A program made the position numbers and the translations under genes. From Patescibacteria group bacterium UBA3527 (GTDB lineage: Bacteria > Patescibacteriota > Minisyncoccia > Phycocordibacterales > UBA918), in the NCBI GenBank assembly GCA_002377025.1, contig DFPA01000047.1, positions 1-6,149 of the forward strand: DNA of 6,149 nucleotides. The letters run 5' to 3'. The notes under the pieces are model-generated. The model was given only the letters and a program-made list of their open reading frames with translations. It was not told where the DNA came from and searched no databases. The stretch's first letter is position 1, and each line of letters opens with the position of its first letter. Shown here piece after piece: positions 5,863-6,149 of this stretch.

Positions 5863-5889
5863 GGCCGACGCTCCGTTGGAGCGTCGGCC
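5863..5889. terminator. Hairpin terminator between convergent topA and the Cys-rich gene
   Basis: A perfect 12-bp stem, GGCCGACGCTCC (5863-5874) with its reverse complement (5878-5889), closes a 3-nt loop. On the minus strand it starts 18 nt after the small gene's stop and is followed by a U-rich tail (AAATC, then T5-A-T6). On the plus strand it starts 21 nt after the topA stop, but the tail is poor (GTTCTTGC). It is probably the intrinsic terminator of the minus-strand gene and may also end topA transcripts less efficiently. Confidence 0.8.
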
Positions 5890-5907
5890 GTTCTTGCGCA
5901 TTTCCGG

Positions 5908-6105
5908 TCATTCTTCGTCGGGCGGATCAACACCATCACAGAACGGATGGTTGGTCCTGCACACAGACTGGTCAGCGGTGGCCGCGTCCATGTTGGGTTG
6001 TGTGAAAAAAACATTTTCACACCCTACCCTGACTGCATCAGCAATGGTTGCGCATGGATTATTCGTTTGTTGCTGACATACAGCGCAGTGAGTCACACTT
6101 GTCAT
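5908..6105 (-). CDS. Small cysteine-rich protein of unknown function (65 aa)
   Basis: I do not recognise the family. The ATG at 6105 has the window's clearest Shine-Dalgarno, GGAGGT, 4 nt upstream. An in-frame TAA at 6132-6130 with no other start codon in between fixes this start. An intrinsic terminator follows the TGA by 18 nt. Together these make a real gene likely despite its size. The protein has six cysteines: Cys7-x2-Cys10 next to His6, then Cys18, Cys29, Cys49 and Cys56, with His53 near the last pair. The C-terminus is acidic (DGVDPPDEE). There is no signal peptide or membrane segment, so it is probably cytoplasmic, where cysteines would more likely bind metal than form disulfides; that is an inference. 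The gene converges with topA and its promoter, if its own, would lie at or beyond the right edge. Overlapping frames lack comparable start signals. Confidence 0.7.
   Translation of the reverse strand: MTSVTHCAVCQQQTNNPCATIADAVRVGCENVFFTQPNMDAATADQSVCRTNHPFCDGVDPPDEE
6000..6022. repeat. 9-bp perfect hairpin inside the Cys-rich gene
   Basis: GTGTGAAAA (6000-6008) is the exact reverse complement of TTTTCACAC (6014-6022), with a 5-nt loop. It lies at about codons 28-35 of the minus-strand small gene. There is no U tail after either arm, so it is not an intrinsic terminator. A role is not evident and it may be chance in an AT-rich patch. Confidence 0.55.
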
Positions 6106-6109
6106 AACT

Positions 6110-6115
6110 ACCTCC
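6110..6115 (-). promoter_or_regulatory. Shine-Dalgarno of the small Cys-rich gene
   Basis: The minus strand reads GGAGGT, then AGTT, then ATG. This is a full-strength anti-16S match and supports both the gene and its start. serS, dprA, topA and the ftsQ-like gene have nothing comparable. Confidence 0.8.
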
Positions 6116-6149
6116 GTGTTGGTGCATGTTTAACACTACCACCAATATC

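Noticed and set aside
5748..6020. Minus-strand 90-codon frame overlapping the end of topA
   Set aside because: It runs through the terminator hairpin and the conserved topA C-terminus, lacks a start signal, and is out of frame with the better-supported small gene.
5861..6076. Plus-strand 71-codon frame downstream of topA
   Set aside because: It begins with TTG inside the terminator stem, has no ribosome site, and overlaps the small minus-strand gene, which has full expression signals.

Overview
The window looks like chromosomal DNA from a small-genome bacterium, most likely of the Candidate Phyla Radiation (Patescibacteria, Parcubacteria-like). This is inferred from protein style and was not tested by a search. 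The clues are a short DprA without the usual N-terminal SAM-like domain, a SerRS with unusual motif 3 and serine-binding sequences, an FtsQ-like protein with a Cys-x3-Cys pair, and tight gene packing. Genes end in TGA and TAG as well as TAA, so the standard bacterial code fits. I see no mobile element, CRISPR array, tRNA or rRNA.

Layout. Positions 1-783 (minus) hold an FtsQ/DivIB-like division protein that runs off the left edge; it is uninterrupted for 261 codons. A strong hairpin terminator (807-845) separates it from serS (852-2126, minus). Between serS and dprA lies about 460 bp without a protein gene. Most of this is best read as a discrete structured non-coding RNA on the minus strand (about 2168-2507). 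It has a consensus-like promoter (TTGACA-N16-TATTAT), a GC hairpin plus six U's at its 3' end, and many internal stems, including one long pseudoknot. I could not assign it to RNase P RNA, tmRNA, SRP RNA, 6S or a T-box. It is the best candidate here for something undescribed or strongly diverged.

On the plus strand, dprA (2585-3439) and topA (3481-5841) form the common dprA-topA pair. topA has its own candidate promoter in the 41-bp gap, overlapped by a perfect 9-bp inverted repeat that could be an operator. topA converges on a small minus-strand gene (5908-6105) encoding a 65-residue, six-cysteine protein of unknown function. That gene has the only strong Shine-Dalgarno sequence in the window. 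A 12-bp perfect hairpin lies between the two genes and has its U-rich tail on the minus strand.

Functionally this is a housekeeping neighbourhood: cell division (FtsQ-like), translation (SerRS), DNA uptake and recombination (DprA) and supercoiling (TopA). The points of interest are the unassigned RNA, the near-leaderless arrangement of serS, dprA and topA, hairpins at the starts of dprA and topA, and the small Cys-rich protein.
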